Part shown: one piece after another, positions 24,073 to 32,075 of the stretch
Numbering within the stretch: position 1 is the stretch's first letter
Layout: the number at the start of each line of letters is the position of its first letter
Source of the DNA: DATBLE01 sp963808815
GTDB taxonomy: Bacteria > Actinomycetota > Thermoleophilia > Gaiellales > Gaiellaceae
Assembly (NCBI GenBank): GCA_963808815.1
Contig: CAWEGI010000014.1
Coordinates: forward strand, 186,001-250,000
Direction: 5' to 3'
Length of the DNA: 64,000 nt
Made by a program: the position numbers and the translations under genes
Notes under the pieces: generated by a model
Told to the model about the DNA's origin: nothing
Seen by the model: the letters and a program-made list of their open reading frames with translations, nothing else
Databases searched by the model: none

Positions 24073-24939
24073 ATGCGCGAGACTCGAGACGTGTCCACAC
24101 CTACTGAGACCGCATCGATCGACATCACGAGCACCCTCAGGCGGGATGAGGCGCCCGTCGCAAAAGGTGAGGTCGTATTTGGAATCCAAGACTTAAGCGT
24201 CCACTACGGGTCGCATCTCGCGCTTGGAGGCGTCGATCTCGACATCTACAAGAACCTGGTCACGGCGATGATCGGTCCGTCGGGCTGCGGGAAGAGCACC
24301 TTCATCCGCTGCCTCAACCGGATGAACGACCTCATCCCAGGGGTGAAGGTGGGCGGACAGGTGCTCTATCACGGCCTGGACATCTACGGCGGAGACGTAG
24401 ACCCGGTCGAGGTGCGCCGTCGGATAGGCATGGTCTTCCAGAAGCCGAACCCTTTCCCGAAGTCGATCTACGACAACGTCGCCTTCGCGCCGAAGAAGTT
24501 AGGCCTCGGCGGGGACATGGACGAGCGCGTCGAGCGAGCACTGTCCGATGCCGCCCTCTGGGACGAGGTGAAGGACCGGTTGAAGCGGAGCGCCCTGGCG
24601 CTGTCGGGCGGGCAGCAGCAGCGCCTCTGCATCGCCCGCGCACTTGCGGTGGAACCCGACGTGATCCTGCTCGACGAGCCGGCGTCGGCGCTCGATCCGA
24701 TCTCGACCGCCGCGATCGAGGACCTGATGCACGAGCTCAAGCGCGACTACACGCTGGTGATCGTGACGCACAACATGCAGCAGGCTGCCCGGGTCGCCGA
24801 CATGACCGCCTTCTTCAGCCTCGAAATAGAGGAAACGAATCGCCACGGGGTGCTGGTCGAGTACGACGAGACCGCCAAGCTCTTCACCCACCCGTCCGAC
24901 AAGCGAACCGAGGACTACGTCACCGGCCGCTTCGGATGA
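24073..24939 (+). CDS. pstB: PstB phosphate ABC ATPase
   Basis: The 288-aa ATPase of the Pst importer has Walker A GPSGCGKST, signature LSGGQQQRLCIARAL, Walker B VILLDEP, the PstB-specific FIRCLNRMNDLIPG and MVFQKPNPFPKSIYDNVAF, and H-loop VTHNMQQAARVAD. The start is ATG 24,073 (MRETRDVSTP); GTG 24,091 is an alternative. The roughly 30-residue N-terminal lead before VVFGIQDLSVHYG is longer than in many PstB. phoU follows with an ATGA overlap. Confidence 0.95.
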   Translation: MRETRDVSTPTETASIDITSTLRRDEAPVAKGEVVFGIQDLSVHYGSHLALGGVDLDIYKNLVTAMIGPSGCGKSTFIRCLNRMNDLIPGVKVGGQVLYHGLDIYGGDVDPVEVRRRIGMVFQKPNPFPKSIYDNVAFAPKKLGLGGDMDERVERALSDAALWDEVKDRLKRSALALSGGQQQRLCIARALAVEPDVILLDEPASALDPISTAAIEDLMHELKRDYTLVIVTHNMQQAARVADMTAFFSLEIEETNRHGVLVEYDETAKLFTHPSDKRTEDYVTGRFG

Positions 24940-25616
24940 GGCACGAGTTTCACCGAGAGCTCCAGCGTCTCGAGGCGAGGCTCCAGTTCGAGAGCGATCT
25001 GGTCATGCGCTCGCTCAGGCTCGCCCTGTCGGCCCTCGACGACTCGGACGACGAGGCGGCCGAGGAGGTGATCCGATTCGACGATCAGGTCGACGCGGTC
25101 TACCTGGAGATCGAGCAGGGGATCCAGGACCTCCTCGCCACGCAGACGCCCGTCGCGTCCGACCTGCGGCTCGTGCTCTCGATCCTGCACGTCAACCTCC
25201 ACCTCGAGCGGATGGCGGACTACTGCGTGACCATCGCGAAGCTCGTGAAGCTGACCGAGAACCCGCCCGAGGTGGCCGGCCTGATCGAGGCGTTCGAGGC
25301 GATGGGCTCGCGCGCCGAGGAGATGATCCGCGTGGCCGTGGACTCGTTCGCGGCCCGAGACGTCGCCCGGGCCGAGTCGCTCGTCGAGCTGGACGAGCTG
25401 ATCGAGAGGGCGAACAACCATGTGCTGGACGAGGTGTTCATGATCGCCGACGACCTCGAGGTGCGGCGCTGGAGCCTACGGATGCTGATCGTCTCGCGCT
25501 GCCTCGAGCGGATCGGTGACCACGCCGTCGACATCGGCGAGCAGACGGCCTATCTCGTCACCGGCGAGTTCCGCGAATACACCGACGCGTCCCGCCCGAG
25601 CCCGACCGGAGCGTAG
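24936..25616 (+). CDS. phoU: PhoU phosphate regulator (first copy)
   Basis: The 226-aa PhoU made of two three-helix repeats shows ALDDSDDEAAEEVIRFDDQV, IEQGIQDLLATQTPVASDLR, LHVNLHLERMADYCVTIAKL and CLERIGDHAVDIGEQTAYLV with metal-binding E/D clusters (RxDxxVD and ERIGDHA). PhoU links Pst activity to PhoR signalling and controls polyphosphate build-up (family knowledge). ATG 24,936 overlaps the pstB stop; the stop overlaps the DUF202 start. Confidence 0.94.
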   Translation: MRHEFHRELQRLEARLQFESDLVMRSLRLALSALDDSDDEAAEEVIRFDDQVDAVYLEIEQGIQDLLATQTPVASDLRLVLSILHVNLHLERMADYCVTIAKLVKLTENPPEVAGLIEAFEAMGSRAEEMIRVAVDSFAARDVARAESLVELDELIERANNHVLDEVFMIADDLEVRRWSLRMLIVSRCLERIGDHAVDIGEQTAYLVTGEFREYTDASRPSPTGA

Positions 25617-25978
25617 TGGCCGACGGCGACGCGGCCGAGACGGCCGACGCGCTCCGTCGAACGAGGCTCGCGACCGAGCGGACGTACCTCGCCTGGTGGC
25701 GCACTGGCCTCACGGCGATCGCGGTCGGTGTGGGCACGGGTGGGATCGCGCCCAAGCTGGCCGGAGAGCGCCACTGGGCGTACGTGGCGATCGGCATCGG
25801 CTTCGCGGCGCTCGGGGTGGCCCTGCTCGCCTACGGGCTTCGCCGCCAGATCGCTGTCGACCGGGCGTTGGACGAAGGCGTCTTCGTCCCGCCCGACCCC
25901 CGGGTCCTCGCGTTTCTCACGGGCGCCGCCGCCGTGCTCGGCGTGCTGACCGTGATCCTCCTCTTCTCCACGTTCTGA
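25616..25978 (+). CDS. DUF202 (YidH-like) membrane protein
   Basis: The 120-aa protein has an N-terminal RTRLATERTYLAWWRTGLTA signature and three hydrophobic segments (LTAIAVGVGTGGIA, AYVAIGIGFAALGVALLAYG, LAFLTGAAAVLGVLTVILLF), typical of DUF202. GTG 25,616 overlaps the phoU TAG by 1 nt. DUF202 domains elsewhere occur with VTC-type polyphosphate proteins, so its place between two phoU genes suggests a phosphate or polyphosphate role (inference). Confidence 0.85.
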   Translation: MADGDAAETADALRRTRLATERTYLAWWRTGLTAIAVGVGTGGIAPKLAGERHWAYVAIGIGFAALGVALLAYGLRRQIAVDRALDEGVFVPPDPRVLAFLTGAAAVLGVLTVILLFSTF

Positions 25979-25984
25979 TCAGGG

Positions 25985-25990
25985 CTAGCA
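25985..25990 (+). promoter_or_regulatory. -10 element (TAGCAT) for second phoU
   Basis: TAGCAT fits TANNNT and ends 7 nt before the ATG at 25,998, with no ribosome-binding site, so a leaderless transcript is likely. Confidence 0.4.
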
Positions 25991-25997
25991 TCGACGT

Positions 25998-26684
25998 ATG
26001 GAGAGCCGTCCGTTACGGGTCACGTTCCACGAGGAGCTCGCCGAGCTGGAGGACGCGCTGCAGCGGGAGGGGAACCTGATCGTCCGTTCGGTGCAGGCTG
26101 CGACCCGCGCGACGATCGAGCAGGATCTGGAGCTGGCGGACGAGGTCATCGCCTTCGACGACGAGGTCGACAGCGCCTACCTGGCGATCCATGAAGGCGT
26201 CCAGTCGCTGCTCGCCCGCCAGACTCCGGTGGCCTCTGACCTTCGGCTCGTCCTGGCGATGCTGCACGTGAACCTGCACCTGGAGCGAATGGCCGACTAC
26301 TGCGTCACCGTCGCCAAGCTGACGAAGCTGTCCGGGAGCGCGCCGTCGGACCCGCGCATCGTGGCCGCGCTGGCCGAGATGGGGGTCCGTGCCGAGGAGA
26401 TGACCCGCGTGGCCATGCGCTCGTTCCAGCACCGGGATCTGGCACGAGCCGAGGCCCTGGTCGATCTGGACGAGCTGATCGACCGGACCAACCGCCGCCT
26501 CGCCGGCCACGTGCTCGAGCTGGACGCCGAACACCGCGAGTGGGGCCTGCGAATGCTGGTCGTGTCGCGCTGCCTCGAGCGGATCGGCGACCACGCCGTC
26601 GACATCGGCGAGCAGACCGCCTATCTCGTCACCGGCGAATTCCGCGAGTTCACGGACGCCTCCCATCCGGAAGAGATCGGGTAG
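25998..26684 (+). CDS. phoU: PhoU phosphate regulator (second copy)
   Basis: The 228-aa paralog is very similar to the first copy: same fold, VIAFDDEVDSAYLAIHEGVQ, SDLRLVLAMLHVNLHLERMA and CLERIGDHAVDIGEQTAYLV. The variable middle (KLSGSAPSDPRIVAALAEMG) differs. It appears to have its own -10 element. Two PhoU proteins could split the signalling and polyphosphate roles, as in bacteria with PhoU1/PhoU2; this is inference. Confidence 0.94.
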   Translation: MESRPLRVTFHEELAELEDALQREGNLIVRSVQAATRATIEQDLELADEVIAFDDEVDSAYLAIHEGVQSLLARQTPVASDLRLVLAMLHVNLHLERMADYCVTVAKLTKLSGSAPSDPRIVAALAEMGVRAEEMTRVAMRSFQHRDLARAEALVDLDELIDRTNRRLAGHVLELDAEHREWGLRMLVVSRCLERIGDHAVDIGEQTAYLVTGEFREFTDASHPEEIG

Positions 26685-26695
26685 ACGGTCCCAAC

Positions 26696-26728
26696 GTTCA
26701 CCGGCTGATCGCCTTTCGTTAACCCATC
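26696..26728 (+). promoter_or_regulatory. PHO box upstream of phoX
   Basis: GTTCACC (26,696), GATCGCC (26,707) and GTTAACC (26,718) lie at exact 11-bp spacing, 70 nt before the phosphatase ATG. The outer two units match the Streptomyces consensus closely. Confidence 0.75.
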
Positions 26729-26797
26729 CCTCCGGCTCCCGCGCCTAGCCTCGCCGCCGATCGCGCCGGACAGGCCGGCGCCGTATCAGGGGGGAAC

Positions 26798-28428
26798 ATG
26801 ACGCTCACGCGCAAGACCAAGCTGATCGCGGCCGCAGCGGCGCTGCCGGTCGTCTTCGGCGTCGCCATGGCGATGGCCGCGCCGCCTTCGACCAACTTCG
26901 CCAATGTCCTCGGCGAACACGAGGTCGCAGGGGTACGCGCCGGCCACGATGCTCTCGGCCGGCCTGGCCCAGATCGCGGTCGCCCAGGGCTCGACGCAGG
27001 CCGAGAACCCGTCCGCAGCGGTGTCCTACTACGGCTACGACAACGACACGCTGAACGCGGACGGGCAGCCGGTCATGGTCGCCTCGGCCGCAACCGGGAA
27101 CACGGAGGCCCACAAGACCGAGCCGGACAAGAACGTCTATCTCGTCTTCGACAACGGCCTGAAGGGAGCCGACCCGGGCTACGACTACGGGGAGCACTAC
27201 CTCTTCCAGGGTCACGAGACGGGAACGCCCGGCTACATCACGCGGATCAACCTGGACGCCGACGCAGCCCATCGGGTGACCGTGCTCGCCACGCAGGACT
27301 CGAACGGCGACCCGATCGCGACGATCGACGGCGTCGACCTGGGATCCGTTCGCCCAGCGACTGCTGTTCACGACCGAGAACGCGAACGCGCCGACCTACT
27401 CGGCGACGCCCGACTATCCGTCCCAGGTGGTCGACGTCTCGGGCGCGCTCGGCCGCGGCGGCTACGAGGGCATCCAGGACGATTCTGACGGCAACCTCTG
27501 GATCGTCGAGGACATCGGCGGGGCGTTCAAGGGAGCCACGACGGCGAAGGTGCCGAACAGCTTCGTCTACCGGTACGTGCCCGAAGAAGCCCGGCAGACC
27601 TCGCGAACGGCAAGCTCCAGGTCCTCCAGGTCCTGAACGCCTCGAACCGAGCCGATCACGTCAGGCGACGCAGACCGCGCTCCAGTCGCCCGACCAGCTC
27701 GGCGCTCCACACCTACGGCAGCGTGTTCAACACGAAGTGGATCACCATCCACGACACGCGCGAACGGGAACACGCCCTTCAACGCCAACCTCGCCGCGAA
27801 GGCCGCGAACGGCACGCCGTTCAAGCGGCCCGAGAACGGCGCCTTCCGGCCGGACGGGAAGTTCGCGGAGTTCTACTTCGACGAGACCGGCGACACCGAC
27901 GCGACCAGTCCCGAGAACGACTGCTGCGGCGGCTGGACCTCGGTGTTCAAGCTCACGCAGGCCGACCCGTCGTCGAACACGGGCAAGCTGCGGCTCTTCT
28001 ACAAGGGCGACCAGGCGCACGCCGGGTTCGACAACGTCGCATTCATGACCGGGAACCTGATCACGTTCGTCGAGGACGCCGGCGACAAGCTGCACGGTCA
28101 GCGGAACGCGCTCGACTCCGGCTTCCTGCTCGACGTGACCAAGGACTACTCGAACTCGGCCAACGTGCCGGTGCGCTGGCTGGCCGAAGGCCGCGACGCT
28201 TCGGCGACGCTCGACGCCGACAACGCCGGCTTCGGCAAGAACGACGGCGACAACGAGCTCACCGGGATCCACGTCTCGGACGGCAACACGTCCAAGTCCG
28301 GGATCCTCGGCGCTCGTCAGCCGCGCCCGTTCCAGCCCTCCGACGACGAGCGGAACTCGGGCGCCTGGCGGGTCTTCTACACGCAACAGCACGGCGACAA
28401 CCCGACCTTCGAGGTCGTGAAGCCGTAA
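26798..28428 (+). CDS. phoX: PhoX-family alkaline phosphatase (DUF839), several frameshifts
   Basis: This secreted phosphatase would scavenge phosphate from organic esters. ATG 26,798 opens a Sec-type signal (LIAAAAALPVVFGVAMAMA). Pieces in different frames: NVYLVFDNGLKGADPGYDYG, HYLFQGHETGTPGYITRINL, FTTENANAPTYSATPDYPSQ, RGGYEGIQDDSDGNLWIVED, CCGGWTSVFKLTQADPSSNT, HAGFDNVAFMTGNLITFVED and NDGDNELTGIHVSDGNTS. The order agrees with DUF839/PhoX proteins. Frame changes lie near 26,930, 27,345, 27,600 and 27,650-27,770. The signal lacks the twin-arginine often seen in PhoX. Confidence 0.8.
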
Positions 28429-28440
28429 CCAGCACCGGTC

Positions 28441-28474
28441 GGCCGGGGGCCGCTGCGAGAGCGGGCTCCCGGCC
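28441..28474 (+). terminator. Hairpin after phoX
   Basis: GGCCGGG pairs with CCCGGCC and the stem continues inward with GCCGCT-like/AGCGGGC bases around a small loop, 13 nt after the phoX stop. It is GC-rich and has no T-run. Confidence 0.6.
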
Positions 28475-28495
28475 GCCCGGCTACGCTGCGCCGCG

Positions 28496-29523
28496 GTGAC
28501 GGCTCGGCTCTCACTCGAGTCTCCTCCTCGCGGCCGCCGTCCTGGCGGTCGCCGGCTCGGCGGGCGGCGCCGCCTCCACACCGGTCGTGCGCTTCGCCTT
28601 CACCGGCGACATCGCCATGGTCGCTGGGCCGGCCGACGACTACTTCCGCTCGGTGCGCAAGCGAGCTGGCCGGCGACGTCGTCCTCGGCAACCTCGAGGG
28701 AACGCTGACGGAGCGCGGGACGGCAAAGTGCGGGACCGGCAGCTCGGACTGCTTCTCGTTTCACGCGCCGCCGTCGTACGCGGGGGTGCTGCGCTCGGCC
28801 GGGTTCACCGTGATGAACCTCGCCAACAACCACGCCATGGACTACGGCGACGTCGGACAGCAGGACACCGTCGCGGCGGTCCGCAAGGCCCGGTTGCTGA
28901 CGACGGGCCGGCCGGGAGAGATCGCCTACATGAAGGTGAGGGGGACGCGAGTCGCCGTCGTGGGGTTCGCCCCGTACCCCTGGGCCCAGAGCCTGCTGAA
29001 CCTGCCCGCTGCCGAGGCGCTCGTCCGCAAGGCCGACCGCTGGGCGGATCTCGTCGTCGTGACGATGCATGCAGGTGCAGAGGGCACCGACCACCGGCAC
29101 GTGCGGCCCGGCAACGAGTGGTTCCTGGGCGAGAACCGCGGAAACTCGGTCGCCTTCGCACATTCCGTCGTACGCGCAGGCGCCGACCTGGTCGTCGGCA
29201 GCGGCCCGCACGTCCTGCGCGGAATGGAGTGGTACCGCGGCCGGCTGATCGCGTACTCGCTCGGCAACTTCGTCGGGTACCGCACGCTGAACACCTCGGG
29301 CATGACCGGCGTGAGCGGGATCCTGCACGTGACGCTCCGCCGCGACGGGTCGTGGAGGACGGGACACCTGGACGCGGTCACGATCGCCGGCAGCGGCATC
29401 CCCCGACCCGACTCCGACGGCGCCGCCCACCGCCTCGTCCGGACGCTGTCGCGGGACGACTTCGGCAAGCGCGCGATGCATGTCTCGGCGACGGGCTCGC
29501 TCGACCGCCGAGGCGCACGATGA
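28496..29523 (+). CDS. CapA-family (PGA_cap, metallophosphoesterase-like) protein, frameshifted at its N-terminus
   Basis: This secreted calcineurin-like domain protein shows RFAFTGDIAMVAGPADDYF, VVLGNLEGTLTERGTAKCG, VMNLANNHAMDYGDVGQQDT, VVVTMHAGAEGTDHRHV, GADLVVGSGPHVLRGMEWYR and GRLIAYSLGNFVGYRTL, all CapA-family motifs. The alanine-rich signal region and the segment near 28,665 carry frameshifts. A TACGCT -10 element lies 8 nt before GTG 28,496, so the transcript may be leaderless. CapA relatives act in poly-gamma-glutamate capsule export, but many are uncharacterised. The stop overlaps the micro-ORF start (ATGA). Confidence 0.82.
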
Positions 29524-29564
29524 GCTGTTGCGGCGGCTGCTGCGACTGCGACTGCTGCAGGTGA
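29520..29564 (+). CDS. Cysteine-rich 14-aa micro-ORF
   Basis: The reading MSCCGGCCDCDCCR has seven cysteines in 14 residues. Its ATG overlaps the stop of the CapA gene (ATGA) and its TGA overlaps the GTG of the arsenate-reductase-like gene (GTGA), so it could be translationally coupled on both sides. CC/CxC pairs would suit soft-metal or arsenite binding. It may instead be chance spacer sequence. I know no family for it. Confidence 0.45.
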   Translation: MSCCGGCCDCDCCR

Positions 29565-29944
29565 ACGTCCTCTTCGTCTGCGTGGGCAACAGCGGACGGA
29601 GCGTGATGGCCGAGCGTCTCTTCAGGCAGGCGGCGGCCGGCCGGCACGCATCGCGGTCGGCCGGATCTGCCCCCCACGGCTCGGGTGCCGAGCCGGCGGT
29701 CGTCGAAGCTCTCCGGGAGGTCGGGATCGACGCGTCCGACCACGTCCAGCACCGGCTGGAGGACGCGGACATCGCCTGGGCGGACGTGGTGATCGCCGCC
29801 TGCGACGGCGTCTGCCCGGTCGTCACCGGGAAGCGCTACGAGAACTGGGGGATCTCCGATCCTTACGGTCTCCCGGTCGAGAGCGTGCGCCCGATCCGCG
29901 ACGAGATCGCGCAGCGCGTCGACGAGCTGCTCGCCGGCTTCTAG
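29561..29944 (+). CDS. Arsenate reductase / LMW protein-tyrosine-phosphatase family
   Basis: The 127-aa protein has the P-loop CVGNSGRS (CX5RS, residues 7-14) at the N-terminus, a second cysteine pair in ACDGVCPVV (CxxxC), and NWGISDPYG with the general-acid Asp-Pro. The CxxxC layout resembles actinobacterial thiol-coupled ArsC more than plain tyrosine phosphatases. GTG 29,561 overlaps the micro-ORF stop. Arsenate enters through phosphate transporters, so the position at the end of the phosphate island fits detoxification; phosphatase function is not excluded. Confidence 0.8.
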   Translation: MNVLFVCVGNSGRSVMAERLFRQAAAGRHASRSAGSAPHGSGAEPAVVEALREVGIDASDHVQHRLEDADIAWADVVIAACDGVCPVVTGKRYENWGISDPYGLPVESVRPIRDEIAQRVDELLAGF

Positions 29945-29955
29945 GGTCAGACCCT
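29943..29955. repeat. REP-like palindrome GGGTCAGACCC
   Basis: AGGGTC-A-GACCCT is a perfect inverted repeat filling the gap between two convergent genes. The same motif family appears at 49,077-49,116. Confidence 0.55.
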
Positions 29956-31152
29956 TCAGCGGCGGGCCGAGGCCAGCAGCCGCTCGCGACCGACGCCGCG
30001 CATCGACGCGTCGAGGAGCTCCACCGGATGGACGGCGGGCATGGGCCTGCCCGACCGCCGCAGATACATCGAGACCTGCACCAGGCAGCCGGGGTTCGCG
30101 CTCGCGTACACCTCCGCGCCCGCGGCGGCGACGTTCGCCGCCTTCCGCTCGCCCAGCTCGGCCGCCGGCGCCGGCTGGACGAGGTTGTAGATACCCGCGC
30201 TGCCGCAGCAGATCGCCTGCTCGGCCGGTTCGGCCAGCTCGAGCCCCGGGATCGAGCGCAGTACCTCGCGCGGAGCGTCGCGGATGCCCTGCGCGTGTCC
30301 CAGGTGACAGGCGTCCTGGTAGGCGACGCGGACCGGCAGTTCGTGGCGCTCGGCCCGCGGCTCGAGCTCGGCGAGCAGCTCGTTCACGTCGACCACCCGC
30401 ACCGGCAGATCCGCCTCTTTCAGGTGCGACCCGCAGCCGGCAGCGTTGACGACCACTACGTCGACACCGCCGAGCGTCTCGGCGATCCGCCTTGCGCGCC
30501 GCCGCCCTTCTTCGACGCGCCCGGCGTGGAGGTGCAGGGCGCCGCAGCAGCCCTGGCTCCCCGGTGCGACCACCTCGCAGCCCTCCCCCGCCAGCACGCG
30601 GGCGGTGGCCGCGTTCACGTCGCCGAAGACCACGCGCTGGACGCAGCCGAGCAGGAGCCCCACCCGCAGCCGCCGCTCCCCCACCGCCGGCGTCAACTCC
30701 GGGATCCGGCGGGCAGACCGCCACGGCGGCCTGAGCGCCGCGAACGGCGCCAGCGGCCCCGGCAGCCGCGGCGGCGTCAGCGCCAGCGCGAGCCGGAGGC
30801 GCCGCGGGTACGGCACGGTCGCGAAGACCAGCGCCCGCAGGAGGCGCTCGTCGTCGGAGCGCTGGTGGTGCTCCTCGACGTGGGCGCGGGTCTGCTCGAT
30901 CAGACGGTCGTAGCGGACGCCCGAGGGGCACGAGGTCAGGCAGGCCATGCAGCCGAGGCAGCGGTCGAAGTGCTGCACGGTGGTCGCCGAGAGCTCGACC
31001 GTCCCGTCGACGAGCCCGGACATGAGCAGGATCCGCCCGCGCGGCGAGTCCATCTCCTCCTGCCACAGCGGCCCGTAGGTGGGACACGTCGGCAGGCAGA
31101 ACCCGCAGTGGACGCAGTCGTCGATGAGCTCGCGCGAGATGTCGACGGTCAC
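29956..31152 (-). CDS. glcF: Glycolate oxidase iron-sulfur subunit GlcF
   Basis: GlcF passes electrons from GlcD/E to the membrane quinone pool. The 398-aa protein has two 4Fe-4S motifs, CVHCGFCLPTCP and CLGCMACLTSCP, then two CCG domains: GSQGCCGALHLHAGR with VNAAGCGSHL, and YQDACHLGHAQG with ICCGSAGIYNL. GTG 31,152 overlaps the glcE stop (GTGA). It is the last gene of glcD-glcE-glcF. L-lactate or other 2-hydroxyacids are possible substrates, but the adjoining malate synthase favours glycolate. Confidence 0.93.
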   Translation of the reverse strand: MTVDISRELIDDCVHCGFCLPTCPTYGPLWQEEMDSPRGRILLMSGLVDGTVELSATTVQHFDRCLGCMACLTSCPSGVRYDRLIEQTRAHVEEHHQRSDDERLLRALVFATVPYPRRLRLALALTPPRLPGPLAPFAALRPPWRSARRIPELTPAVGERRLRVGLLLGCVQRVVFGDVNAATARVLAGEGCEVVAPGSQGCCGALHLHAGRVEEGRRRARRIAETLGGVDVVVVNAAGCGSHLKEADLPVRVVDVNELLAELEPRAERHELPVRVAYQDACHLGHAQGIRDAPREVLRSIPGLELAEPAEQAICCGSAGIYNLVQPAPAAELGERKAANVAAAGAEVYASANPGCLVQVSMYLRRSGRPMPAVHPVELLDASMRGVGRERLLASARR

Positions 31153-32075
31153 ACGAGCACCTGCGTGGGGTCGAACCCGGCGCGGATGCGCTCGGCCAGG
31201 TCGATCTCCGCCGGGTCGCGGGGATCGGTGACCGGCTCCGGCACGTACGCGACGCCGGCGGCCACCCGCACGACCGCCGCATCGAGCCCGCCGAGAGCGT
31301 CGCCCAGCGCGCCGGGGGCGAACAGCAGGCGGCCGCGAGACGACGACTGCCGCGCCTCGATCTCGGCCCACACCGAGCCGTCGTCCGTCCCGCCGACGAG
31401 CGAGCGAACGATCCCGAGCTGTTCCTCCACCCCACGCGTGCCGCCCTCGAAGAGCGCGGCGAGCATGCCCGGCCAGAGCAGGTCGACGGCCGACGGCGCC
31501 ACCGGAGCCCGCAGGATCGCCCTGGCCTTGGCCGCCCCGTCCTCCGCGGAGGCAACCGGCACGGCCAGCGTCCGCGCAGCCTCCGGCAGCGGGTGCAACC
31601 TCAGCGCAGCCCGCGCGATCAGTCCGAGACGCCCCTCCGAGCCGCAGAACAGCTTGCCGAGGTCGTAGCCGGCGACGTTCTTGACCACCTTGCCCCCGGA
31701 ACTGGCGATCGTCCCGTCTGCGAGCACGACGGTGACGCCGATGACGAGGTCGCGCGCAGTCCCGTAGCGATGCCGCCGCGGCCCGGACAGGTTCGCTGCG
31801 ATGCAGGCCCCGATCGTCGGGTTTCCGGGCGGGTCGAGCGCGAGCATCTGCCCGTGCTCGGCGAGCCGGTCGTTCAGGTCGCGGACCCGGACGCCGGCCT
31901 CGACGATCGCGGTCAGATCGCCCGCCTCGTGCTCGAGCACCCGGTCGAGCCCCGCGGTCGAGATGACGACGTCGCCGCCCTCGCGGCCGATCGAGACCCG
32001 CTCGCCCCGCCCGGCAGCACCCGCCAGCACCTCGGCCGCCTCCTCGACGCTCGCGATCTCAGAGACGCTCGGCAA
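31149..32075 (-). CDS. glcE: Glycolate oxidase FAD subunit GlcE
   Basis: The 308-aa FAD-binding (PCMH-type) subunit shows LALDPPGNPTIGACIAANLS, RRHRYGTARDLVIGVTVVLA and KVVKNVAGYDLGKLFCGSEG, which are GlcE hallmarks (shorter than GlcD). TTG 32,075 overlaps the end of glcD by 17 nt in another frame. It forms the heterotrimer with GlcD and GlcF. Confidence 0.9.
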   Translation of the reverse strand: MPSVSEIASVEEAAEVLAGAAGRGERVSIGREGGDVVISTAGLDRVLEHEAGDLTAIVEAGVRVRDLNDRLAEHGQMLALDPPGNPTIGACIAANLSGPRRHRYGTARDLVIGVTVVLADGTIASSGGKVVKNVAGYDLGKLFCGSEGRLGLIARAALRLHPLPEAARTLAVPVASAEDGAAKARAILRAPVAPSAVDLLWPGMLAALFEGGTRGVEEQLGIVRSLVGGTDDGSVWAEIEARQSSSRGRLLFAPGALGDALGGLDAAVVRVAAGVAYVPEPVTDPRDPAEIDLAERIRAGFDPTQVLV

